Source of the DNA: Aeromonas schubertii | GTDB taxonomy: Bacteria; Pseudomonadota; Gammaproteobacteria; Enterobacterales; Aeromonadaceae | NCBI RefSeq assembly: GCF_000820105.1 | Contig: NZ_CDDB01000068.1 | Span: forward strand, 124,001-188,000 | DNA: 64,000 nucleotides | Reading direction: 5' to 3' | Part shown: in pieces, positions 50,284 to 57,884 of the stretch | Position numbering within the stretch: position 1 is the stretch's first letter | Layout: each line of letters begins with the position of its first letter | Notes under the pieces: model-generated | The model's input: only the letters and a program-made list of their open reading frames with translations | Database searches by the model: none | What the model was told of the DNA's origin: nothing | Program-made: the position numbers and the translations under genes

Positions 50284-51406
50284 GACCGATCAGGAACGAT
50301 CGGAGTTACCCACCGGTAAACGACTTCAGGAAGCACGGGACAAGGGTCAGATCCCCCGTTCTCGCGAGTTGGGGACGGCCAGCGTCCTGCTGGCGGCCTG
50401 CTTTGCCCTGATGATGATTAAAGGGAGTCTTGCCTCCTCGCTGGTCTCCATCTTTCGACAGGGTTTCTCGCTGGAGCGCGAGCAGATCTTCGATCCCCAT
50501 GCCATGGGGACTCTGCTGACCGAGTTGATCAAGGCCTTGATTGAACCGCTTGGCATTCTCTTCTTTCTGGTCATGGTGGCCTCGTTTGTCGGCAATATCC
50601 TGATGGGGGGATTTAACTTCTCCACCGAGGCGATGCTGCCCAAGTTTAACAAGCTCAATCCCCTCAATGGCCTCAAGCGCATGTTTGGGGTCCAGTCGTT
50701 GGTCGAGTTGCTCAAGTCCATCGCCAAAGTGCTCTTTATCGCCCTCTTTGCCTGGTGGTTGCTGGCCAGTCAGTTCGATCACCTGATGCATCTCTCCGTC
50801 GAGGGGTTTCCTGGCGGGGTGATCGATGCCCTCGAACTCTTCCTGTGGATGATAGTGGTGCTTTGTTGCTCACTCTTGCCCATCGTCGCCATCGATGTGC
50901 CCTTCCAGCAGTGGAACCATATGCGCCAGCTCAAGATGACCAAGCAGGAGGTCAAGGACGAGTATCGGGATACCGAGGGCAAACCCGAGGTCAAGGGGAG
51001 GATCCGTCGCCTGCAGATGGAGATGGCGATGCGGCGTATGATGGGAGACGTCCCCAAGGCCGATGTTGTCATCACCAACCCGAGTCACTACTCGGTGGCC
51101 CTGCAGTATGATCCCAAGCGACCCGGTGCAGCGCCCAAGGTGCTGGCCAAAGGGGTCGACGAGGTGGCGATGAAGATCCGCGAGATTGCCCGTGAGTACG
51201 AGATACCGATCCTGCCCTCACCGGCACTGACCCGTGCCATCTACCACAGCACCGAACTGGGTCACGAAATCCCGGAGGGACTCTTCGCGGCGGTGGCGCA
51301 GGTGCTGGCTTATGTCTATCAACTCAAGCAGTTCCGTCGTGGGCGGGGACATCGTCCGAGACCCCTGGCTCAGGAGCTGCCTATCCCCGACGAGTATCGC
51401 AAGTGA
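50276..51406 (+). CDS. flhB: Flagellar export switch protein FlhB
   Basis: A 376-residue protein with four membrane helices and a cytoplasmic domain. The cleavage motif reads NPSH (VVITNPSHYSVALQY), with Ser where the family usually has Thr (codons AAC CCG AGT CAC). A charged C-terminal tail (RRGRGHRPRPLAQELPIPDEYRK) follows. FlhB changes export from rod/hook to filament proteins after self-cleavage between N and P. Confidence 0.96.
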   Translation: MAETDQERSELPTGKRLQEARDKGQIPRSRELGTASVLLAACFALMMIKGSLASSLVSIFRQGFSLEREQIFDPHAMGTLLTELIKALIEPLGILFFLVMVASFVGNILMGGFNFSTEAMLPKFNKLNPLNGLKRMFGVQSLVELLKSIAKVLFIALFAWWLLASQFDHLMHLSVEGFPGGVIDALELFLWMIVVLCCSLLPIVAIDVPFQQWNHMRQLKMTKQEVKDEYRDTEGKPEVKGRIRRLQMEMAMRRMMGDVPKADVVITNPSHYSVALQYDPKRPGAAPKVLAKGVDEVAMKIREIAREYEIPILPSPALTRAIYHSTELGHEIPEGLFAAVAQVLAYVYQLKQFRRGRGHRPRPLAQELPIPDEYRK

Positions 51407-51459
51407 CGGTGTTCTGACGACACAGAGATAACCCATTGATAATCCTTGTGATAGATAAA

Positions 51460-51475
51460 TGGAACGGTTTTTGCT
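51460..51475 (+). promoter_or_regulatory. Sigma-54 promoter for flhA
   Basis: TGGAACGGTTTTTGCT keeps GG-N10-GC and the TTTGC -12 element. It lies 36 bp before the flhA ATG, in the only sizeable gap of this part of the cluster. Confidence 0.78.
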
Positions 51476-51511
51476 TTGTGGGGCTAGGTGTAGTCAGACG
51501 CGATACGAACG

Positions 51512-53614
51512 ATGGAAATGACCCAGATGCTGACCCGGCTAAAAGGGTATAGAAGCCTCTTCTCCAAGGGATTGGGCACCCCCTTGTTGGTGTTGGCCGC
51601 CCTCGGCATGGTGGTGCTGCCCATGCCGGCCTTCCTGCTGGATATTCTCTTTTCGTTCAACATCGCCCTGGCCATGGTGGTGCTTCTGGTCGCCGTCTAC
51701 ACCCGGCGCCCGCTGGAGTTTGCCGCTTTTCCGACCGTATTGCTGATCGCTACCTTGTTGCGTCTAGCACTGAACGTGGCGTCAACCCGGGTGGTGCTGC
51801 TCGAGGGTCACAATGGTCCCGCGGCGGCGGGCCATGTCATCGAGGCGTTTGGCTCTGTGGTCATCGGCGGCAACTATGCGGTTGGTCTCATCGTCTTCTT
51901 GATCCTGATGATCATCAACTTCGTGGTGGTCACCAAGGGTGCCGGCCGTATTTCCGAGGTGAGCGCCCGTTTCACCCTCGATGCCATGCCCGGCAAACAG
52001 ATGGCTATCGACGCCGACCTCAACGCCGGCCTCATCAACCAGGAAGAGGCGAAGAAGCGCCGTCAGGAGGTGACCTCTGAGGCGGATTTCTACGGCTCGA
52101 TGGACGGTGCTTCCAAATTTGTAAAAGGGGATGCCATCGCCGGCATCATGGTGCTCTTTATCAACATCATCGGTGGCTTCATCATCGGCATGGTGCAGCA
52201 TGGGCTGAGCTTTGGTGAAGCGACCCGCATCTATACCCTGCTCACCATAGGTGATGGTCTGGTGGCCCAGATCCCCTCCCTGATGCTCTCTATTGCCGCC
52301 GCCATCATAGTCACGCGTCAAAATACCGATCAGGACATGGGGCAGGCGGTGTTGGGTCAGCTCTTCAATAATCCGCGCTCTCTCATCATTACTGCCGCCA
52401 TCTTGCTGATCATGGGGGTGGTACCGGGTATGCCCCATATGGCATTCCTCTCCCTTGGGGTGCTCTGTGCCGGTATCGCCTGGTGGCTGCTGCAGCGCGA
52501 GAAGCGGCTGGCGGCCCAGCCCAAGGAGGACAGTGCGCTGCAAGGAGAGCTGGAGACGCCGCACGAGCATCGTGACTTGAGCTGGGACGATGTGATGCCG
52601 GTGGATGTGATAGGCCTTGAGGTGGGCTATCAGTTGATCCCCCTGGTCGATCGTAGCCAGGGAGGGGAGCTGTTGACCCGGATCAAGGGAGTGCGCAAGA
52701 AGCTCTCTCAGGAGCTGGGCTTTCTGGTGCCTGCGGTACATATTCGCGACAACCTGGATCTGGCACCCAATCAGTACCGTATCACCCTGATGGGGGTGAG
52801 CACGGGTGAGGCGCAGATCTACCACGACAAGGAGATGGCCATCAACCCGGGCCAGGTCTTTGGCTCCATCAATGGGGTCCCGACACGGGATCCCGCGTTT
52901 GGCCTCGAGGCGCTCTGGATAGGCAAGGATCAGGTCTCCCATGCCCAGACTCTGGGTTATACGGTAGTGGATGCGGCGACCGTGGTGGCCACTCACCTCA
53001 GCCAGCTGCTCTCCAATCAGGCGGCACTGCTGCTGGGGCACGACGAGGTACAGCAACTGCTCGACATGGTGGCCAAGCATCAGGCCAAGTTGGTCGACGG
53101 TCTGGTTCCCGAGGTGATCTCCATGGGCAATCTGGTCAAGGTGCTGCAAAACCTGCTGGGTGAAGGGGTGCCGATCCGCGACATGCGCACCATACTGCAA
53201 ACGTTGGTGGAGTATGCCCCCCGCAGCCAGGATCCTGAGGTGTTGACCGCCGCATGCCGTATCGCCCTGCGTCGCCTCATCGTGCAAGAGATCGCCGGGA
53301 CCGAGGCCGAGTTGCCGGTGATTACTCTGGCGCCAGAGCTGGAACGTATATTGCATCAGTCGCTTCAGGCTGGTGGCAGTGAAGGGGCCGGTATTGAGCC
53401 GGGCCTGGCCGAGCGGATGCAGAGGTCACTGGCCGAGGCAACCCAGCAGCAGGAGTTGGAGGGTCAGCCTGCTGTATTGCTGACATCGGGAATTTTGCGC
53501 AACACCCTTGCCAAGTTTGTGAAGAATGCGATTCCGGGGTTGCGCGTCCTGTCCTACCAGGAAGTGCCTGACGACAAACAGATCCGTATCGTCAGCGCGG
53601 TGGGACAGAACTAG
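51512..53614 (+). CDS. flhA: Flagellar export-gate protein FlhA
   Basis: A 700-residue protein with eight membrane helices in the first ~330 residues. The FHIPEP core is VSARFTLDAMPGKQMAIDADLNAGLINQEEAKKRR. The cytoplasmic ring ends RIVSAVGQN. It is the paralogue of SctV in this window. It starts a unit with its own sigma-54 promoter, followed 16 bp later by flhF. Confidence 0.98.
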   Translation: MEMTQMLTRLKGYRSLFSKGLGTPLLVLAALGMVVLPMPAFLLDILFSFNIALAMVVLLVAVYTRRPLEFAAFPTVLLIATLLRLALNVASTRVVLLEGHNGPAAAGHVIEAFGSVVIGGNYAVGLIVFLILMIINFVVVTKGAGRISEVSARFTLDAMPGKQMAIDADLNAGLINQEEAKKRRQEVTSEADFYGSMDGASKFVKGDAIAGIMVLFINIIGGFIIGMVQHGLSFGEATRIYTLLTIGDGLVAQIPSLMLSIAAAIIVTRQNTDQDMGQAVLGQLFNNPRSLIITAAILLIMGVVPGMPHMAFLSLGVLCAGIAWWLLQREKRLAAQPKEDSALQGELETPHEHRDLSWDDVMPVDVIGLEVGYQLIPLVDRSQGGELLTRIKGVRKKLSQELGFLVPAVHIRDNLDLAPNQYRITLMGVSTGEAQIYHDKEMAINPGQVFGSINGVPTRDPAFGLEALWIGKDQVSHAQTLGYTVVDAATVVATHLSQLLSNQAALLLGHDEVQQLLDMVAKHQAKLVDGLVPEVISMGNLVKVLQNLLGEGVPIRDMRTILQTLVEYAPRSQDPEVLTAACRIALRRLIVQEIAGTEAELPVITLAPELERILHQSLQAGGSEGAGIEPGLAERMQRSLAEATQQQELEGQPAVLLTSGILRNTLAKFVKNAIPGLRVLSYQEVPDDKQIRIVSAVGQN

Positions 53615-53630
53615 TGAGCGGAGATGACAG

Positions 53631-55037
53631 GTGAAGATTAAGCGGTTTTTTGCCAAGGACATGCGCACTGCGTTGGCAGAGGTCAAGGAGACGTTAGGCC
53701 CTGACGCTGTGATCATGTCCAATAAAAAGGTCACCGGAGGAGTCGAGATTGTCGCCGCTGTGGATTATCAGTCTCAAACGGTGTCAAGCAAGGAGCCTGC
53801 GCGTGCCTCTTTAGGGGATGAACGCGTCAATATTTCGACGGCTGGTCGTCAAATGACGACCGCTACAGCGTCAAAAGAGGAGCACTACGCCGATAGTTTG
53901 GCGGCGTTGCTCGCCCGCCAGCAGCAGGCGAAGGGGGGTGGACAACGGGTTGCCCCCTCTGTCGCCCCCGTTGCCGAGGGGGCCCCCCGTACCCTGGCCG
54001 AGCAGGCCCAATGGGAGGCACAGCCTCAGGCCAAGCCCAGAGCACGCAGTAATGGCGCGGCTCGGACTGCCAATACGGCTCGCGAGGGCGCCCCACGCGA
54101 TCGGGAGCTTGAGGGGATGCGCCAGGAGATGGCCAGCATTCGTAAGCTGCTCGAGCATCAAATCTCCGGCCTGATGTGGCAAGAGGTGGAGCGGCGTGAA
54201 CCCATGCGTGCCCTGCTTATCAAAGAGCTCAAGAAGATAGGCTTCGACGATGCCTATGCCGATCAGTTGGCGGGCATGGTGCCCGAGGACATGTCCGTGC
54301 ACGAGGGCATGGCGCAGATCGCCGAGATCCTCACCTCCCAGCTCAGGGTGGGCGAGGATGAAATCTTGCGTCAGGGAGGAGCGGTGGCACTGCTTGGCCC
54401 CACCGGGGTGGGCAAGACCACGACCATCGCCAAGCTGGCCGCCCGTTTTGCCATGAAATATGGTGCCGATCAGGTGGCGCTCATCACCACGGACAATTAT
54501 CGGATCGGGGCGCATGAGCAGTTGCAAACCTATGGCCGCATCATGGGGTGCCCGGTGCGTCAGGTGCGCGATGCCGAGGAGTTGGCCTCTGTGCTCTATC
54601 AGTTCCGTCACCGCCGCCTGGTGCTGATCGACACGGCCGGCATGGGCCAACGGGACGTCCGTCTGACCGAGCAACTCGACACCCTGGTCAAAAATTCCAA
54701 GGTCCGTATCCGCAGCTATCTGGTGATGTCGGCAACGTCTCAGCGCCGTGTCATGCAAGAGGCGGTCGACCATTTCAAGCGCATTCCGCTGAGCGGATGC
54801 ATCCTGACCAAGCTCGACGAGAGCTTGAATCTCGGGGAAGTCATCAACGTTTGCATCCAGAACACCCTGCCCATCTCCTATGTGACCGATGGACAGCGAG
54901 TTCCGGAGGATATTCAGGTTGCCAACTCGGCACAACTGATCGGTTCGGCGTTAGGCTCGCTGGAGCGGCAGGTGGAGGAGCCCTATTTCTGGGGGGCCGG
55001 GTTTGGTGAGGCTGAAGATTCGGAGTTTTATGAGTAA
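53631..55037 (+). CDS. flhF: Polar flagellum placement GTPase FlhF
   Basis: A 468-residue SRP-type GTPase. The N-terminal B domain begins MKIKRFFAKDMRTALAEVKETLGPDAVIMSNKKV. A variable Ala/Gln/Arg linker follows, then the NG domain with the P-loop GPTGVGKTTTIAKLAA and DTAGMGQRD. It directs flagellar assembly to the pole. The start is GTG. Overlaps flhG. Confidence 0.97.
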   Translation: MKIKRFFAKDMRTALAEVKETLGPDAVIMSNKKVTGGVEIVAAVDYQSQTVSSKEPARASLGDERVNISTAGRQMTTATASKEEHYADSLAALLARQQQAKGGGQRVAPSVAPVAEGAPRTLAEQAQWEAQPQAKPRARSNGAARTANTAREGAPRDRELEGMRQEMASIRKLLEHQISGLMWQEVERREPMRALLIKELKKIGFDDAYADQLAGMVPEDMSVHEGMAQIAEILTSQLRVGEDEILRQGGAVALLGPTGVGKTTTIAKLAARFAMKYGADQVALITTDNYRIGAHEQLQTYGRIMGCPVRQVRDAEELASVLYQFRHRRLVLIDTAGMGQRDVRLTEQLDTLVKNSKVRIRSYLVMSATSQRRVMQEAVDHFKRIPLSGCILTKLDESLNLGEVINVCIQNTLPISYVTDGQRVPEDIQVANSAQLIGSALGSLERQVEEPYFWGAGFGEAEDSEFYE

Positions 55038-55914
55038 CGTATATATGGATCAGGCAAGTGGGCTGCGCAAAATGCGTCAAAATAACCGGGTTAAGGTGAT
55101 TGCGGTTTCCGGTGGCAAGGGGGGCGTTGGCAAGACCAACGTCACCCTTAATGTGGCCGGGGCCATGGCGGCCCAGGGCAAGCGGGTCATGGTACTCGAT
55201 GCTGACCTGGGGCTGGCAAACGTGGATGTGATGCTGGGTCTGCGGGTCCATCGCAACCTCTCCCACGTGCTTTCGGGAGAGTGCACACTCGATGACATCA
55301 TCATCGAGGGACCCAACGGCATGATGATAGTGCCGGCTACCTCGGGTACTCAATCCATGGTGGAGCTGTCACCGGCGCAACATGCCGGTCTTATCAGGGC
55401 CTTTAGCGAGATGAAGACCCAGATCGATGTTTTGATGGTGGACACGGCGGCCGGTATCTCCGACATGGTTCTGAGCTTCGCGCGTGCCGCTCAGGACATC
55501 ATGGTCGTGGTGTGTGACGAGCCGACCTCCATCACGGATGCCTATGCCCTGATGAAGATCCTCTCCAAGGAGCATGGCGTCTATCGCTTCAAGGTAGTGG
55601 CCAACATGGTTCGCAGCCTGCGCGAAGGGCAGGAGCTGTTCGCCAAATTGACCCGAGTGACCGATCGTTTCCTTGAGACTTCGCTGGAATTGGTCGCCTG
55701 TATACCCTATGACACGAATCTGAGGCAGGCAGTGCGAAAACAGAAGCTGATCGTGGATGCGTTCCCCAAGTCTCCTGCCTCACTGGCCTTCAGAGCGCTG
55801 GCCAACAAGGCAGCGAGCTGGCCTGTGCCCAGCCAGCCGGGGGGACACCTAGAGTTTTTCCTCGAGAGTCTGCTGCAAAATCCGGCCACCATGAAGGAAG
55901 GTTCGCGTGAATAA
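55030..55914 (+). CDS. flhG: Flagellar number regulator FlhG (FleN/MinD-like ATPase)
   Basis: A 294-residue MinD-family ATPase with the deviant Walker A GGKGGVGKTN and the N-terminal DQASGLR motif, which contacts FlhF. It limits flagellar number. The ATG at 55030 overlaps the flhF stop (ATGAGTAA). Confidence 0.96.
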   Translation: MSNVYMDQASGLRKMRQNNRVKVIAVSGGKGGVGKTNVTLNVAGAMAAQGKRVMVLDADLGLANVDVMLGLRVHRNLSHVLSGECTLDDIIIEGPNGMMIVPATSGTQSMVELSPAQHAGLIRAFSEMKTQIDVLMVDTAAGISDMVLSFARAAQDIMVVVCDEPTSITDAYALMKILSKEHGVYRFKVVANMVRSLREGQELFAKLTRVTDRFLETSLELVACIPYDTNLRQAVRKQKLIVDAFPKSPASLAFRALANKAASWPVPSQPGGHLEFFLESLLQNPATMKEGSRE

Positions 55915-56623
55915 AGCCCAGGCATACTTACGCCATCAGGATTCCTATGCATTGGTCGAGCGCCACTCCCCTCTGGTCAAGCGCATCGCCCAGCATCTGC
56001 TGGCACGCCTGCCCAGCAGCGTGCTGCTCGATGACCTGATCCAGGCGGGTATGATTGGGCTCATTGAGGCCTCTCGCAACTTTGATGGCAGCAAAGGGGC
56101 CAGTTTTGAGACCTATGCGGGAATCCGAATTCGGGGAGCCATGCTCGACGAGATCCGTCGTGGTGACTGGGTACCCCGTTCGGTTCACCGTAACAGCCGC
56201 ATGATAGCCGAGGCTATCGATCAGGTTGAGAAGCAGCACGGCAGGGATGCCCGTGACACCGAGGTTGCGGCACAACTCGGTGTGGGCATGGAGGAGTATC
56301 ACTCCATGTTGCAAGATGTGTCGTGCGGCAAGATCATTGGCATCGAAGATCTCGGGGTCAGCGAGGATGTGCTGGGCGGGGAGGGGGCGAGCGTCACCCA
56401 CGGCTATGAAGATGTGGCGGCCGAGCGCTTTCAGTCTGCCTTGGCCGATAACATCGCCAAGCTACCGGAGCGCGAGGCGCTGGTGCTCTCCCTCTATTAC
56501 GACGAAGAGCTGAATTTGCGGGAGATCGGCGAGATTCTCAACGTCAGCGAGTCGCGCGTCAGTCAAATTCATAGCCAGGCAATGCACAGATTGCGTGCCA
56601 GGTTGCGTGATTGGCAAGCATAA
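55907..56623 (+). CDS. fliA: Flagellar sigma factor FliA (sigma-28)
   Basis: A 238-residue sigma factor with region 2 (LVKRIAQHLLARLPSSVLLDDLIQAGMIGLIEA..., FETYAGIRIRGAMLDEIRRGDWVPRSVHR) and region 4 (LPEREALVLSLYYDEELNLREIGEILNVSESRVSQIHSQAMHRLRARL). It transcribes late flagellar and chemotaxis genes. The start is GTG at 55907, overlapping flhG by 8 bp. Confidence 0.98.
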   Translation: MNKAQAYLRHQDSYALVERHSPLVKRIAQHLLARLPSSVLLDDLIQAGMIGLIEASRNFDGSKGASFETYAGIRIRGAMLDEIRRGDWVPRSVHRNSRMIAEAIDQVEKQHGRDARDTEVAAQLGVGMEEYHSMLQDVSCGKIIGIEDLGVSEDVLGGEGASVTHGYEDVAAERFQSALADNIAKLPEREALVLSLYYDEELNLREIGEILNVSESRVSQIHSQAMHRLRARLRDWQA

Positions 56624-56703
56624 CTCTTTGTACTGTCTACACTAAAAAAACGGTGTAGGGCATAATAGTCACCACAAGTATCTGCATTCTGCATCATGAA
56701 CGC

Positions 56704-56723
56704 CGGCCGTCTGCAGACGGCCG
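56704..56723. repeat. 20-bp perfect palindrome between fliA and cheY
   Basis: CGGCCGTCTGCAGACGGCCG, 80 bp after fliA and ending 15 bp before the cheY start. The ribosome site AGGAGGG follows directly. It may be a terminator stem for fliA (TTT follows) or a 5' leader hairpin controlling cheY translation. Confidence 0.6.
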
Positions 56724-56737
56724 TTTAGGAGGGAATT

Positions 56738-57121
56738 TTGGACAAGAACATGAAAATCCTCATTGTTGATGACTTCTCGACAATGCGTCGGATTATCAAG
56801 AACTTGCTAAGAGATCTTGGCTTCAACAACACCCATGAAGCCGATGACGGCAACACAGCCCTGCCCATGCTCAAAAACGGTGATTTCCAGTTTGTCGTAA
56901 CCGACTGGAACATGCCTGGCATGCAAGGGATCGACCTGCTCAAGGCCATTCGTGCCGATGACAAGCTCAAGCATCTTCCTGTCCTGATGGTGACGGCTGA
57001 AGCCAAGCGTGAACAGATCATTGAGGCAGCACAGGCCGGGGTGAACGGCTATATCGTCAAGCCTTTCACTGCAGCCACTCTCAAAGAGAAGCTCGACAAG
57101 ATCTTCGAGCGCATTGGCTGA
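56738..57121 (+). CDS. cheY: Chemotaxis response regulator CheY, TTG start
   Basis: A 127-residue single receiver with Asp11/Asp12 (ILIVDDFS) and phospho-acceptor Asp56 (VVTDWNMPG), Thr and Lys in MVTAEAKRE and YIVKPF. The TTG at 56738 is chosen because AGGAGGG is well spaced from it; the in-frame ATG at 56750 is too far from any site. Phospho-CheY binds FliM to reverse the motor. Confidence 0.95.
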   Translation: MDKNMKILIVDDFSTMRRIIKNLLRDLGFNNTHEADDGNTALPMLKNGDFQFVVTDWNMPGMQGIDLLKAIRADDKLKHLPVLMVTAEAKREQIIEAAQAGVNGYIVKPFTAATLKEKLDKIFERIG

Positions 57122-57135
57122 GAGGAGCCCCAAGG

Positions 57136-57873
57136 ATGATGGTCAAGACGAGCGCAATCATTACGCTTGAGCAGGCACGGACGCTCGTCTCCCTTCTCGA
57201 GCAGGAGGAGTTTGGCAGAGCAGACGAATTGTTGGCCGAGGTATGCGTACCTAACGCCAGCTCCCTGTTTGAGAAGGTGGGTCAACTGACTCGCCAACTC
57301 CACACCTCCCTTAATGAGTTTCGATTGGATCCTCGCATTCCGACCCTTGCGACCCATGAGATCCCCGACGCCCGTGAGCACCTCAGCTATGTCATTGACA
57401 TGACCGACAAGGCGGCCAATAGAACCATGGATGCCGTCGAGGCGAGTTTGCCCATCGCAGATCGTCTCAATGACGGGATCCAGTCCGTTCTACCCAATTG
57501 GCAGGCTCTGATGGGGCGCAGCCTCGATGTGGGCCAGTTCAAGGTTTTGTGTCATCAACTCGATGATTTTCTTAAGTCTTCTGAGGCGGACGCCGATACG
57601 TTAAGGCAACTGTTGACTGAAATTCTGATGGCTCAGGATTTTCAGGACCTCACCGGCCAGATGATTCGCAAAGTCATCAAGCTGGTTCAGGAGGTCGAGA
57701 CTAAATTAGTAGAGATGTTGACGATGTTTGGTGATGTCGGAGCTGAACCCCCGAAACCCGTGCCTCGCAACGCGATCGAAGCAGAAGGTCCCATCATCAA
57801 TGCCGAACATCGCGATGATGTGGTCAATGGCCAGGATGACGTGGATGACCTTCTCTCCAGTCTTGGATTCTAA
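57136..57873 (+). CDS. cheZ: CheY-P phosphatase CheZ
   Basis: A 245-residue helical protein with the phosphatase motif AQDFQDLTGQMIRKVI and the C-terminal CheY-binding tail DDVDDLLSSLGF. It removes phosphate from CheY-P. Immediately after cheY. Confidence 0.97.
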   Translation: MMVKTSAIITLEQARTLVSLLEQEEFGRADELLAEVCVPNASSLFEKVGQLTRQLHTSLNEFRLDPRIPTLATHEIPDAREHLSYVIDMTDKAANRTMDAVEASLPIADRLNDGIQSVLPNWQALMGRSLDVGQFKVLCHQLDDFLKSSEADADTLRQLLTEILMAQDFQDLTGQMIRKVIKLVQEVETKLVEMLTMFGDVGAEPPKPVPRNAIEAEGPIINAEHRDDVVNGQDDVDDLLSSLGF

Positions 57874-57884
57874 TGGAGTGACGA

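Noticed and set aside
56624-56703. A sigma-28 promoter for cheY (TAAAAAAA ... GCATAATA)
   Set aside because: The -10 lacks the GCCGATAA core and the spacing from TAAA is short, so I did not call it.
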